This document shows positions 1-9,379 of a DNA stretch of 64,000 nt, piece after piece. This stretch comes from Panonychus citri (lineage: Eukaryota; Arthropoda; Arachnida; Trombidiformes; Tetranychidae). The notes below the pieces were generated by a model. That model had not been told where the DNA came from. It worked only from the letters and a program-made list of their open reading frames with translations, and did no database searches. Both the position numbers and the translations under genes were made by a program. The stretch is taken from contig NW_026515482.1 of assembly GCF_014898815.1 (NCBI RefSeq), positions 2,666,001 to 2,730,000 on the forward strand, read 5' to 3'. Every line of letters begins with the position of its first letter. Position 1 is the first letter of the stretch.

Positions 1-321
1 ATGATCGATGTTGCCTACGAATGCATAAGTAATCAGTTGATGATCGAGATAATTGAAATATTACCCAAGCTGAATCTATTTGTTCAAAATGTATATCAAC
101 CTTTAGACGATAGAGAAGATCCGGATTACTTTAATTCAGTCGATAGACATTTCAAGACAACTGGTTGCAGAATTGCTATCTACTTATTTAAGAACCGAGG
201 ATTTGGACGAATCATTCGGTACTCATTGAATGAAGATGTTGCCAATCCTTTCAAAACCGAGAACCTATTCATCCATAAGTATTTCCGCAGTGAAAGACAT
301 TCTTATCCATCAATTTTCTAA
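1..321 (+). CDS. F-box/LRR-like protein copy A, last exon only (5' part outside window)
   Basis: This is the C-terminal part of the last exon of an F-box/leucine-rich gene whose upstream exons lie left of the window. It is nearly identical to 4737-5057 (copy B) and closely matches 13336-13656 (copy D) and the end of copy E. The shared C-terminal block includes 'YFNSVDRHFKTTG', 'GFGRIIRYSLNEDV' and 'HKYFR', followed by a TAA stop at 319-321. The family role is inferred from the intact copies C and D, which begin with an F-box; such proteins usually present substrates to an SCF ubiquitin ligase. The methionine at base 1 is only the window edge falling on an internal Met codon. The downstream sequence is again the tail plus inverted glycerol kinase fragment seen after copies B and D. 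Confidence 0.75.
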   Translation: MIDVAYECISNQLMIEIIEILPKLNLFVQNVYQPLDDREDPDYFNSVDRHFKTTGCRIAIYLFKNRGFGRIIRYSLNEDVANPFKTENLFIHKYFRSERHSYPSIF

Positions 322-374
322 TCTGGAAGAAAGATAATCAATGAATAAACAAAAAGCGAATAATTCATTCCTCC

Positions 375-690
375 TTTACTCTGTCAACCTTTAATCCTGA
401 ACGCGGAGGTTTCATTAGAACTAAAATATCGCTCGTACCAAGTGCAAATAGACCTTGAAAAGCGGGTACAAAATAAACTCCACCATTAATAAATCAATCA
501 AAAAGTTAAATTTGATTTTGTTTGTTCAACTTGATCAGAATTAACGTTCGACATCAGGATGTATCAGCCATATGCTTTGTCTCAATTTTGTCATTTAATC
601 ATCACAGGAAGTTGAAGGTAAACATAATCTTGATTAACAATTTAAATTACTCACTCGCAAAGATAATGATCCCACTCAAGTGTCTCACAG
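375..690 (-). pseudogene. Glycerol kinase gene fragment (A)
   Basis: The reverse strand matches two separate parts of the glycerol kinase gene at 25.5-28.4 kb. Bases 375-484 correspond to part of the large exon encoding '[13 protein letters not shown]' and the 'VDGG' region, with a short internal deletion. Bases 505-690 correspond to the end of GK exon 3 and its following intron. Intron sequence is included, so this is a DNA-level duplication and not a retrocopy. The pieces between are missing and no useful reading frame remains. The fragment sits directly downstream of F-box copy A, in the same position and orientation as the fragments after copies B and D. Confidence 0.8.
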
Positions 691-1140
691 CAATTGCGGT
701 CAAATTAGCATTCGGAGTCAAATTTCAAATTTAATCATTGAATTTAATTTAATAAATTCCTTTACAATTAACATGATCTCAATTTAATAAATGGTTTTTT
801 TTCACTTTTTATTATTCATTATTCATTATTTATCATCGATGAATAATTTCGTGCAATTAAAAGGATAAGATTTGGAGAGAGTTAAAATCAATTAGAAAAT
901 TTAATTGGCAGAAACTAAATCTATAAATTAACACAATTAATGTTTACAGTAATGGAAGAATTAGACGAAAAAAGTGTTTAATTGACAATTAAGTGGTAGG
1001 AAATACAACAGTTAATTTTTTTTGTGTGTATGTGTAAGTTTCTTGGTAAACTAAAGATGAATAGACTATTATTTTTTTTTGTTTCTTTGATTGTGATCGT
1101 TTTTTATATCAATTAACATCTAACATTTGACAAGGTTCCA

Positions 1141-2177
1141 TTATTTTTTACCAGGTTTAATTGTATCAGCTGTAATGTCATATTCCTTATCAGCAATATT
1201 GAGCATAAGAGAACCAGAGTTGAGATAAACCTTGTTTTGTGAACTAGCGACCTAAAGATCAGGAAGAAGAGAAAGAAATTTAAGTGAAATGTGAAGTTTT
1301 AAATGAAAAGCAAAACAATCGATACAATTGATTTAAGAAAATGAATGGAAATAATTAGAACGATTAACTGACCGTCTTTGCGATTTGTTGGGCAGCTCGA
1401 ATCTTCCTAAGCTTGAGGTAACCAGGATCCTTGGCGATGGATTCACCTAAGTAAAGAAGAGAGTTAAGGAAATTTTTTGTGCAATAATTGTGGAAAGATT
1501 TTGAAAGCTAGAAAAGCAAAATAATCAGATTACTAAAGTTTAAATCATCAAAAGTGAATTAAGTAAATCCTTTCGAAAGGGAAAGGATTTTTGTGCGACT
1601 TAGTAAATATAATCAAGAAAATAAACACTTCAATCAACTCAATCAAAATTCTAAAGTCAATTTGATGTTGTCCACCTTTTACAACTCCATTTAAATATAA
1701 AAAGTTAACCTTTCACCTCTCCTCCAAAAGAAAAGAGGTGAATGGAGTTAAGATTAATGGACGATTATCATTCTGAAGATATACTAGTTCGCCTTCTTCA
1801 AGTTTTTCATCATTAAAATGCTTCAAATATAAGGGAAAGAGGAAAATGTTAGAGATAAATTGTGAAAAGTATGAAAAGGATATCATAAGAGCAGATTCGG
1901 CTTCTCCCTCCGCTTGGACGATCTTCTGTTGTCTCTCCTGTTTGGCTTGTTCAACGATGAATGCGGCTCGTTGAGCTTCCTGTTGGGCGACTTGCTTAGA
2001 TTCAACAGCAGCAGCATATTCCTTACTGAAACTTAATTCAGTCAATGAAACATCATCCAGAATAATATTGAAATCTTTGGCTCGGTCTATAAGCTCCTTA
2101 CGAACAAGAAGTGATACTTGCTGACGCTGTGTAATCAACTGGGATGCATTGAATTTGGCCACAACACTTTTAAGAAC
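1141..2177 (-). pseudogene. PHB2: Prohibitin-2 gene, 3' half only (three exons, 160 codons in frame)
   Basis: Three minus-strand exons (2177-1884, 1450-1373, 1251-1141) join in frame into the C-terminal 160 residues of prohibitin-2, ending in TAA at 1141-1143. Recognisable blocks are '[18 protein letters not shown]', '[18 protein letters not shown]', '[10 protein letters not shown]', '[14 protein letters not shown]', '[20 protein letters not shown]' and a terminal 'KPGKK'. Prohibitin-2 forms ring complexes with prohibitin-1 in the mitochondrial inner membrane. The N-terminal roughly 140 residues (membrane anchor and most of the SPFH domain) are absent: sequence upstream of 2178 turns into unrelated plus-strand fragments and then F-box copy B. 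The existing exons have no stop or frameshift. It is most likely a recent 5'-truncated segmental copy; a gene with distant 5' exons is less likely. The first intron is a probable AT-AC intron, listed separately. Confidence 0.75.
1451..1883 (-). other. Probable U12-type (minor spliceosome) AT-AC intron in the PHB2 copy
   Basis: On the minus strand, exon '...GCTCTTATG' is followed at 1883 by ATATCCTTTT, which matches the U12 AT-AC donor consensus. The intron ends TTCCTTAAC (1463-1471), then TCTCTTCTTTAC, with AC at 1452-1451. TTCCTTAAC matches the U12 branch site and places the branch A about 13 nt from the 3' end. Joining at these borders gives ALM|LGES, in frame and colinear with the conserved 'KMLGEA' of prohibitin-2. 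No GT donor exists near the exon end that would keep homology. The intron is 433 nt. Confidence 0.8.
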
Positions 2178-2203
2178 CTGAAATTAAATTAGTCACATTA
2201 TAA

Positions 2204-2678
2204 TTGTGGACAAAAAGAGATGCACTTTTTTTTGTTACATTTTGTTTATTAATCGCCTCGGGAGTTTACAAGTACAAAGAATGTGAAAGTGTAAAATCTA
2301 AAAGTTGGATTAGATATCTTCAGATTGAGATAATATTATTGGTAATCAGAATCAATTCAATATTTGCCTTAATTTTGGAGCATGTTGAGAGTAAATCAAT
2401 CAACAAATTAGATAATTCATCATCAGGTAGACTATTATTTTAATGATATTTGGTCATTTGAAGATTTAAATTGACTAATTTGTAATAATTTGCATGTACT
2501 AGTTGAATCTCAGGATAATAATGGTTCCAGTAACAATCCAATTAGTTTCTATGCTCTTTACCTGATTAATTCAATTTGTATTTTCTACCATGTTTACAAT
2601 TTATATTTCATTCGGGTGATGCTTGTGATCATACGAATAATGAAAAAGTCAAAGAAGATCAGTCGACGATTCATGTGA
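2204..2678 (+). pseudogene. Unrecognised gene fragments (copy 1 of 3)
   Basis: Two open stretches lie here. The first, 2204-2443, is hydrophobic near its start ('ALFFVTFCLLIASGVY') and lysine-rich after it. The second, 2490-2678, contains 'FYALYLINS', 'YHVYNLYF' and a basic end 'IRIMKKSKKISRRF'. The second stretch is repeated at about 6480-6640 and, in part, at 10979-11070, so it is a duplicated exon of a gene whose full form is not in the window. I do not recognise the protein. The better copy at 6480-6860 shows that an intron and a last exon should follow; here the downstream exon is missing. Confidence 0.35.
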
Positions 2679-2689
2679 TTGGTCGAAAT

Positions 2690-3435
2690 AAGTTCAAAAT
2701 GCGCGAAATTTAAAATAAATTAACTTCCAATGCAAAATTTTATTCAATTGTTTTTCAACAACAAATGCCTTACGCATTTTTGCCACCGGGGCACCGATCT
2801 AACCGCTCAGTTTACAAGATTTGATTTTACAAGTATATTTTTGTTTACGTTTGGGCTCTGACGCTTGATGGTGATAATCACCTTTTTTTGAATATTAGAA
2901 TTTTAAATAAAGCTATTTTAAATCAAGGGAAGAAAAAGAGAGAAAATCAGTAAGATGTATATTGTGATACTAACCTTAGATCAGAGGTGGTTGTAGTTAT
3001 TACGACGTAATGAGAGTCGCAGTTTTAAGAGTAACAAAAATAACTAAAGTAACTGTTGAACTATCATAATTTTGGTATCAACTTAATCCGTGCGATGAAA
3101 TTAACAATAATAAAACAAAATTTAATTTCTAATTCACAGAAAAAGTTAATTAATTAGGAGCGAAAAAGTTCACTAAATTGAAAAAGGGTTGAGAACGAAA
3201 CTAAAATCCATTAGATGGCAGGATTTTGTTAAAATATGAGAGGTCTGACTGTAGCTTATTACTCTTTGCTAAAAACTTTTTAAAAGTTACTTTTAATTGT
3301 TGGATGGTTGGCTTTTGATCACTACTACAGTTGATTGTTTCCAATTACTCTTGAGTTGATTATTTTCATACAAGTTCATTTATTTCAAGTTTAAGTCTAC
3401 CCTGATTCTCAATTGGATATTTGTGATTTATGACA
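2690..3435. other. Intergenic; upstream region of F-box copy B
   Basis: No gene is seen at 2690-3050. The part from about 3050 to 3435, including 'GAGAGGTCTGACTGTAGC' and the run up to the start codon, is repeated upstream of copy D (about 11690-12045). The promoter therefore travelled with the coding unit during duplication. No clear TATA element could be assigned. Confidence 0.5.
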
Positions 3436-5057
3436 ATGCTATTGAATGATTTACCTGAAGATTTTTTATCGCATATATTTGATTATATTGATTGTGTTGA
3501 ACAACTTTTAGATTTGACGACAGGCAAGAGACTATTTCTAATTGTTGAAAAATTCAATTAAAACTCATTCTTTTTACATTTTGATGGACAGTCTGCAGTT
3601 TATGGAACAATTTGGTTGAAGAAGACTGGAAAAAGTTCAATATTTACATTTGGAAGAATCTGATGGTGAGTTATCTTTATGTCGAGTCGACCATTGAAAA
3701 GGTTAAATTAATTCTATTACTATATACTATTCTGTTATTCACTTTTTCCTTTTAAAAAGCGACTCATTATATTGACTCTAGGAAATATTCATCTTACAAT
3801 CATATCTACACCAATGACATTGCACTACTTGGAAGAGTAAATGTTTCTAAACTTTTACCAAATCTTAAGGTGAGTTGATTATTTACACTTGTAAGAAAAC
3901 GTTTGCTAATTCATTCTGAAATTTACTAGTTTTTTACAACAAAGCATTACAATGGCTGGCAGTGTATGTGCTGGGCTGTGATCAATGTTTTATCAACTTC
4001 GAACACGTTGATTGGATTGAAGGGTCAAACGCCATGTTACGGGAGTGAAGCTCAAGTTTGCGTTCGTGGTGTTTACATTGATGAAATAGTGCAACATTGT
4101 GGTAATTTAGAGTATTTATCGTCAGGATCGGAATCTTTTATTCGGAGTTTTTTCTTCTCATTTGGAGACAATTTGAAACACTTTGAAGCTCGAGTAGATC
4201 TCTCTAAATTTTCTTTGTTCCCTGGGTACAGGTCTACCGATTCTTTTGCAAAAATATTGGAGAAAATGCCAAATCTTGAAACTTTGTCTTTGTCAAATGA
4301 ACCTAAAAGTAATTATTAATATTTCGATTGCCTGAATTAGATTCATATACTAATTTTTTTCTCTAATATTTAGTCGAACCTCCTAAATGGCCTACACCGA
4401 AAATGAAACAGCTCAAAATTGTGAATCTTTACATGGGATCTTCAAATCTTAAAGTTTTATCTCTTTTCCCCGAATTACCAAGTCTCTACTTGCGAATTGA
4501 TATGTTAAAAGAAGTCCAAACTTTGCCTACTTCCGATATTCATCCGAGTGTCCAAGATTTAGTAATACGAATCGTAAGTTCTCCTTAATCTTTTATTTAC
4601 CTTGGTTTTTTATTAACTGTTCACTCCATTTATCATACAGGACAATTTCTTGAATGATTATCAGTACGATGGCGATTTCAAATACCCACATTTGTTTAAA
4701 AGTATTTTGGCCAAGTTTCCTAATGTTAAGAATCTTATGATCGATGTTGCCTACGAATGCATAAGTAATCAGTTGATGATCGAGATAATTGAAATGTTAC
4801 CCAATTTGAATCTATTTGTTCAAAATGTTTATCAAGCCTTAGATGATTGGAAAGATCCAGATTACTTTAATTCAGTCGATCGACATTTCAAGACCACTGG
4901 TCGTAGAATCGCTTTCTACTTACTCAAGAACAAAGGATTTGGACGAATCATTCGGTACTCATTGAATGAAGATGTTGCCAATCCTTTCAAAACCGAGAAC
5001 CTATTCATCCATAAGTATTTCCGCAGTGAAAGACATTCTTATCCATCAATTTTCTAA
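3436..5057 (+). pseudogene. F-box/LRR-like gene copy B, one 1-nt frameshift and a GC-AG intron
   Basis: Six exons are visible: 3436-3523, 3592-3665, 3760-3869, 3930-4308, 4374-4573 and 4641-5057. Exon 1 encodes an F-box start (MLLNDLPEDFLSHIFDYI). Later exons hold leucine-rich-like segments such as 'CGNLEYLSS', 'MPNLETLSLS' and 'FPELPSLYL', and the conserved C-terminus. Summed length is 1268 nt, one base short of an open frame. The missing base is in exon 2, where other copies read GGTTAAAAGG and this one GGTTGAAGA. The first intron begins GCAAGAG where copies C, D and E have GTAA. The exons after exon 2 are clean, so the decay is recent, or the indel is an assembly error. An F-box protein would recruit a substrate to an SCF ubiquitin ligase. 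Confidence 0.8.
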
Positions 5058-5149
5058 TCTGGAACAAAGATAATCAATGAATAAACAAAAAGAGAATAAC
5101 ATTTCACCAAGCAAATTATCTGTAAATATTAATATTTGTCATAAAGTGT

Positions 5150-6180
5150 AATTTGCGGCCATTCCTCCGTCAACCTTTAATCCTGAACACGGAGATTTCA
5201 TTAGAGCTAAAATATCGCTCGCTCAAAGTGTAAATAGACCTTGAAAAGCGGGTACAAAATAAACTCCACCTGAATCTTCAACTTGATTTGCTAAATTTTC
5301 GATTTTTGATTAAACCAAAGTGTGATGCCGATGATTGTATTTTAGGTAAAATTGATACCGGAATCTTAAATACTTTTCTGTCGTAACAATTAACAGATAA
5401 AAAACGGATATCAGTAAAATGCAAACAATCAATCAAAAAGTATGAAAGGTTTAATTTGTTTGTCCAACTTACTTTTTAGTTCCACACAGAAAGTTGAAGG
5501 ACATCTATTAACAATTTAAACTACTGCAAAGATAATGATCCCACTCAAGTGTCTCAATGTTCATAAGGAAAGTTCGACTCGCATTAGTAACATCGGTCGA
5601 ATGGACACCACAGAGATTCCAGAGTAGCCAAGAATCAATTGTTCCAATGGTAAAGGGTCAGAACAGCAAAGAGCAAAATAGCAAAAGTCAAAACAGCAAA
5701 GTCAAATAAGCAAAGGGCAAAATAGCAAAATTTAAATCGATTAGATTGATAAACTATATCGAACAATTTATAATAATAAATTAGCGGCTGAGTCGAAATT
5801 CATGTTACTGAGCTGATTAATGTAATTGATTAACGTAATATTTGGTTTGTTTTGTTTTGTTAGATTAGGTTAGTTAGTGTCACCAAACGGGTCTATTACG
5901 AAAAATACCTGAGGCCTAAGACAATCAAACCAAATTTGACACTTATCACATGCCTGATCTAATCCAAGTCATATTTTTTCTGTTCTCTGACTCAATTCAG
6001 ATAAAAATTTGAGTTTCAATGAAAATCGTATATCACATCTAATAACTAAGTTTTGCTATTTTGCCCTTTGCTTATTTGCCTTTGCTGTTTTGTCTTTTGC
6101 TATTTTGCTCTTTGCTGTTCTGACCCCAATTCCAATAAGTGATCGACCATTTTCTAAGGCTTCTTTTACCTAAGGTACAT
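5150..6180 (-). pseudogene. Glycerol kinase gene fragment (B), split by an inserted element
   Basis: The reverse strand reads through parts of the glycerol kinase gene: the 'VDGG...' and 'YFVPAFQG' region, an internal deletion, then '[15 protein letters not shown]'-type exon 4 sequence, the intron before it, and exon 3 up to and past 'GTIDSWLLW'. Exon and intron are both present, and there are internal deletions. The match stops at about 5648 and resumes at 6130-6180, because a 481-bp terminal-inverted-repeat element sits in between. The fragment lies directly after F-box copy B, as in A and D. Confidence 0.8.
5649..6129. mobile_element. Non-autonomous TIR element (MITE-like), about 481 bp
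   Basis: The ends are about 80-bp imperfect inverted repeats. The left end begins near 5655 with GGGTCAGAACAGCAAAGAGC; the right end is its complement, ending near 6127. Both arms consist of a repeated 'AGCAAA/AGCAAAATAGCAAA' pattern. The flanks are TTCCAAT at 5642-5648 and TTCCAAT at 6130-6136, a likely target-site duplication of 7-8 bp. The intact glycerol kinase gene has a single uninterrupted copy of this site, so this is a true insertion. There is no internal coding capacity. The duplication length would fit a hAT-like element, which is only a guess. Confidence 0.75.
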
Positions 6181-7202
6181 TGGTATCGTCCAAATTCACC
6201 AATTTTTAAGCTCTTAATCCTAATCTCTTGACTCTCACCTTAAGGCAAAGTGTAAACAAACAGAAAAACAATAGAGTCCAGGTCAGTTGTTTAGTTTGAA
6301 TACAAAAGTCAGTATTTAAACAATGGAAATAAATATGAATTAGAGTTTAGAATTGATTTAACTCATGTGTTAAATGGTGAAAAAGTTCATCAAAAAAATG
6401 ACAAATATATAAAAATTAATGAAAATTATATGAAATATCAGCACCTTTACACTAACAATCAAATAGATTTGCTGAATTATATTGATTCAGTGATTCATTT
6501 CTATGCTCTTTACCTGATTAATAATTAATTTGTATTTTCTACCATGTTTACAATTTATTAATATATTTCATTCAGTGATGCTTGTGATCATACGAATAAT
6601 GAAAAAGTCAAAGAAGATCAGTCGACAATTAGAAATTCAATCCAAGCCAAGAATCAAAACGAATCCTTTTTCCGACAAGGTTTAAAATATTCTACAATTA
6701 AAGAGCTACAATTATCATTTATTAATCTAATTTTCCTCAACAGATTATAGTTACACCTGCAAAGAATCAATCATTTGAGAAACAACAATCAGAGGAAATT
6801 AGAAAACAAATTATTGGAGTTTTACTAGATCCAAACAGTCTAAATATTTATGAAATTTAATCCAGTTCTCAAGACCAACTGATATGCAGCTAACATTCTC
6901 TGCATACATACATGTATATAAAAATTTTCTAGTATTTAAGTCTGATTTTATCGGTGAATTTATAATTGAAACAGATCGAAATTGCTTGTATACAGTTGAT
7001 TTGAATTTCGCGGTTCAAATCTTGGATCACAGGTCTAAAAACCTGCAGGTCAATAACCTGAGGTCATTTTGGTATAACTTTAGGATTGTTGACATTCTCA
7101 TATCTTTCAAAGTTTTCCAACAGCTCAAAATTTGTTATTTCATCCAAATGTCATTTTCTTAGAGTTTAGTCAATCCTGATTCTCAATCGGATTTTTGTGA
7201 AG
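6181..7202. other. Intergenic with duplicated flank of F-box copy C
   Basis: Apart from the unrecognised fragment at 6480-6860, no gene is seen. The stretch around 6950-7030 ('TTGAAACAGATCGAAATTG', 'TTTGAATTTCGCGG') recurs upstream of copy D (about 11600-11680) and copy E (about 15475-15540), so it belongs to the duplicated 5' flank of the F-box unit. Confidence 0.45.
6480..6860 (+). pseudogene. Unrecognised gene 3' end (copy 2 of 3, best preserved)
   Basis: An open segment from about 6583 (MLVIIRIMKKSKK...) to 'NPFSDK' near 6680 is followed by a GT...AG intron of about 65 nt (6681-6745). A last exon reads 'IIVTPAKNQSFEKQQSEE' and ends 'LDPNSLNIYEI' with TAA near 6860. The frame is open across the splice. 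The sequence is basic, then acidic and glutamine-rich, with no domain I know. Copies at 2490-2678 and 10979-11260 are shorter or frameshifted. A parent gene presumably lies outside the window. Confidence 0.4.
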
Positions 7203-9031
7203 ATGCAATTAAATGATTTACCTGAAGATTGTTTATCAAATATATTTGATTGGATTCCTTGTATTAAGCAACTTTTGAGTTTTTCGACAGGTAAGAGAAT
7301 ATTTTTATTCTTCATTCTAATGTTCAATTAAAACTTACTTCTATATTCTTCTCACATTTTGATGGACAGTTTGTAGTGGATGGAACAATTTGGTTAAAAG
7401 GAGACTGAAAAAAGTTCGAAATTTGCATTTATATAAATGCAACCTTAGTTGCTGTGAGTTATCTTCATGTCGATCATCGGAAATTAATTTTGTTCTTTTT
7501 CTTCGTTCTTTTAAAAGCGAATCAAGCTGAGTTTTTTAACTTGTGGAAATATTCACCTTACAATCATATCTACACCAATGACATTGGATTACTTGAGAGA
7601 GTAAACGTTTCGAAACTTTTACCTAATCTTAAGGTGAGTTGATTATTTTAGAGGAGAAAACCAATTTGCTAATCCATTTTGAAATTTATCAGTATTTTAC
7701 AACAGAATTTTACGGAAATCAACAGTGTATGTGCAAAGCTACGATCAATGTTTTATCGACTTCAAACACGTTGATAGGATTGTTGGGTCGATCTCCATGT
7801 ATCAATAGTAAAGTAACGAATTGTAGTAACCGTGTTCACATCGATGATATAGTGCGACATTGTGGTAATTTGGAGTATCTTTCGTCGGAATCGAAACCTT
7901 TTATTAGGAGTTTTTTCTTCTCATTTGGAGACAATTTAAAACACTTTGAAGCTTCGGTAGATCTCTCTAAATTTTCTTTGTACCATGGAGCCACTGATTC
8001 TTTCACAAGATTATTGGCGAAAATGCCAAATCTTGAAACTTTGTCTTTGTCAGATGAACCTGAAAGTATTTAAATTAATTATCTAAACTAAATCCAGATA
8101 CTAATTTTTTTTCTCTGATATTTAGTCGAACCTCCTAAATGGCCTAAACCGAAAATGAACTTGAAACAACTCGAAATTTTAAATATACCTGTTGACGTTT
8201 CAACTCTTCAAGTTTTATCTTTTTTCCCAGAACTACCAAGTCTCTACTTAAGTTTTTGTATCTCAGAAGATAAAGATGAAACATTTCCATTTTTCGGTGT
8301 TCATCCGAATGTCCAAGATTTGGCATTGGAAATCGTGAGTTGTACAGCGCTATTTATCTATTTTTACTGATGTTTTTTGGCAATCAAGGCCATTCAGGTC
8401 ATTGTTGAAAGAACGCGTTTCAAGATAATCTGAAGGGGATATAGTTATTCTTTTTTGTTGAATTACCTACAGATGACCTTGAAACGCTTTCTTGCGACAA
8501 TGATCTGAATGGCCTTGAGCTTTTAATTTGACAATTGAGTACCGCTTAAACTCATACCACTCAAGTCTGAATTTAATCTTCTATTCAGTTTTATTTTATC
8601 ACTAATTGTCAATTCCATTTATCATACAGTACTTAATAGTCCGAGATGACGATATTGAATACATTAACTTGATTAAAAGTGTATTGGTCAAGTTTCCTAA
8701 TTGTGCGAATCTTATGATCAGACTTCACAGCGAATGCATTTCTAATGAGTCGGTGTTCAAGATAATTGAAATGTTACCGAACTTGAATCTATTTGTTCTG
8801 CATGTAGAGCAAATTTTGGGCGATTGGTGTTACCCAGATTACTTTAATACCGTCGATACACATTGCAGGTCAATTGGTCGTCGAATTGCTTTTTACTTAG
8901 TTAACGATGATTTTGGAGAAATTAGTCGGTATTCACTGAATGAAGATATTGCCAACCCTTTCAACACCGATAATCAATTCATTCATAAGTATTTCCGTCG
9001 TGGATTGTGTCGATATCAATCAAGTTATTAA
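7203..9031 (+). CDS. F-box/LRR-like protein, copy C (intact, 423 aa)
   Basis: Six exons, 7203-7290, 7370-7453, 7518-7633, 7693-8065, 8126-8334 and 8630-9031, join to 1272 nt with no stop, giving 423 aa. The N-terminus MQLNDLPEDCLSNIFDWIPC is an F-box, with the 'VCSGWNNL' part after intron 1. Residues from about 100 on carry leucine-rich-like units ('CGNLEYLSS', 'MPNLETLSLSDE', 'FPELPSLYLS', 'FPNCANLMI', 'LPNLNLFV'). Such proteins typically bind SKP1 through the F-box and select substrates for ubiquitination with the C-terminal repeats; the substrate is unknown. All intron borders are GT-AG and phases match copy D. The last intron is 295 nt instead of about 65 because a hairpin repeat has inserted. 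Copy C lacks the glycerol kinase fragment that follows copies A, B and D. Confidence 0.85.
8385..8517. repeat. Inverted repeat (MITE-like hairpin) in intron 5 of copy C
   Basis: Arm 1 starts at 8385 (CAAGGCCATTCAGGTCATTG) and arm 2, its complement, ends at 8517 (AATGGCCTTG). The arms are about 50 nt each with a few mismatches. The matching intron is only about 65 nt in copies B, D and E, so this is extra DNA specific to copy C. Confidence 0.7.
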
Positions 9032-9379
9032 AAGGAGAAAATCATAAGTGATTCTTCAAATCAAATTCAAAGTAAAAATATTAACCTTGATTACTTTTTC
9101 TACTCGAACGATAATCAGGCTACGCTTAATCTTTTACACCAGAAAATTCATTTGATCGATTTCATTGTAATAACTGTATTCTAATAATATCTGTAAACAA
9201 ATCAATCTCAATTCATACATGTAGAAATTATCAAAATGACAATTATCATTATCTTTATTATCGATAATGATAAAGGTTATTAATGATTATCGTTATTCTT
9301 ATCGTTTGGTAATATTTTTCGTGTTTTTCTCACCTTCAAGATTAAAAATTGAAGCAAATTAAGTTATTAATAATATTAT
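9032..9379. other. 3' flank of copy C; no gene seen
   Basis: AT-rich sequence without a usable frame. It includes a short palindrome ATTATCGATAAT near 9276. Nothing else is supportable. Confidence 0.4.

Noticed and set aside
1451..1890. Reading through ALM into the intron as a longer prohibitin exon (frame to 1713)
   Set aside because: The extension loses all prohibitin homology, whereas the AT-AC splice continues directly into the conserved LGES block.
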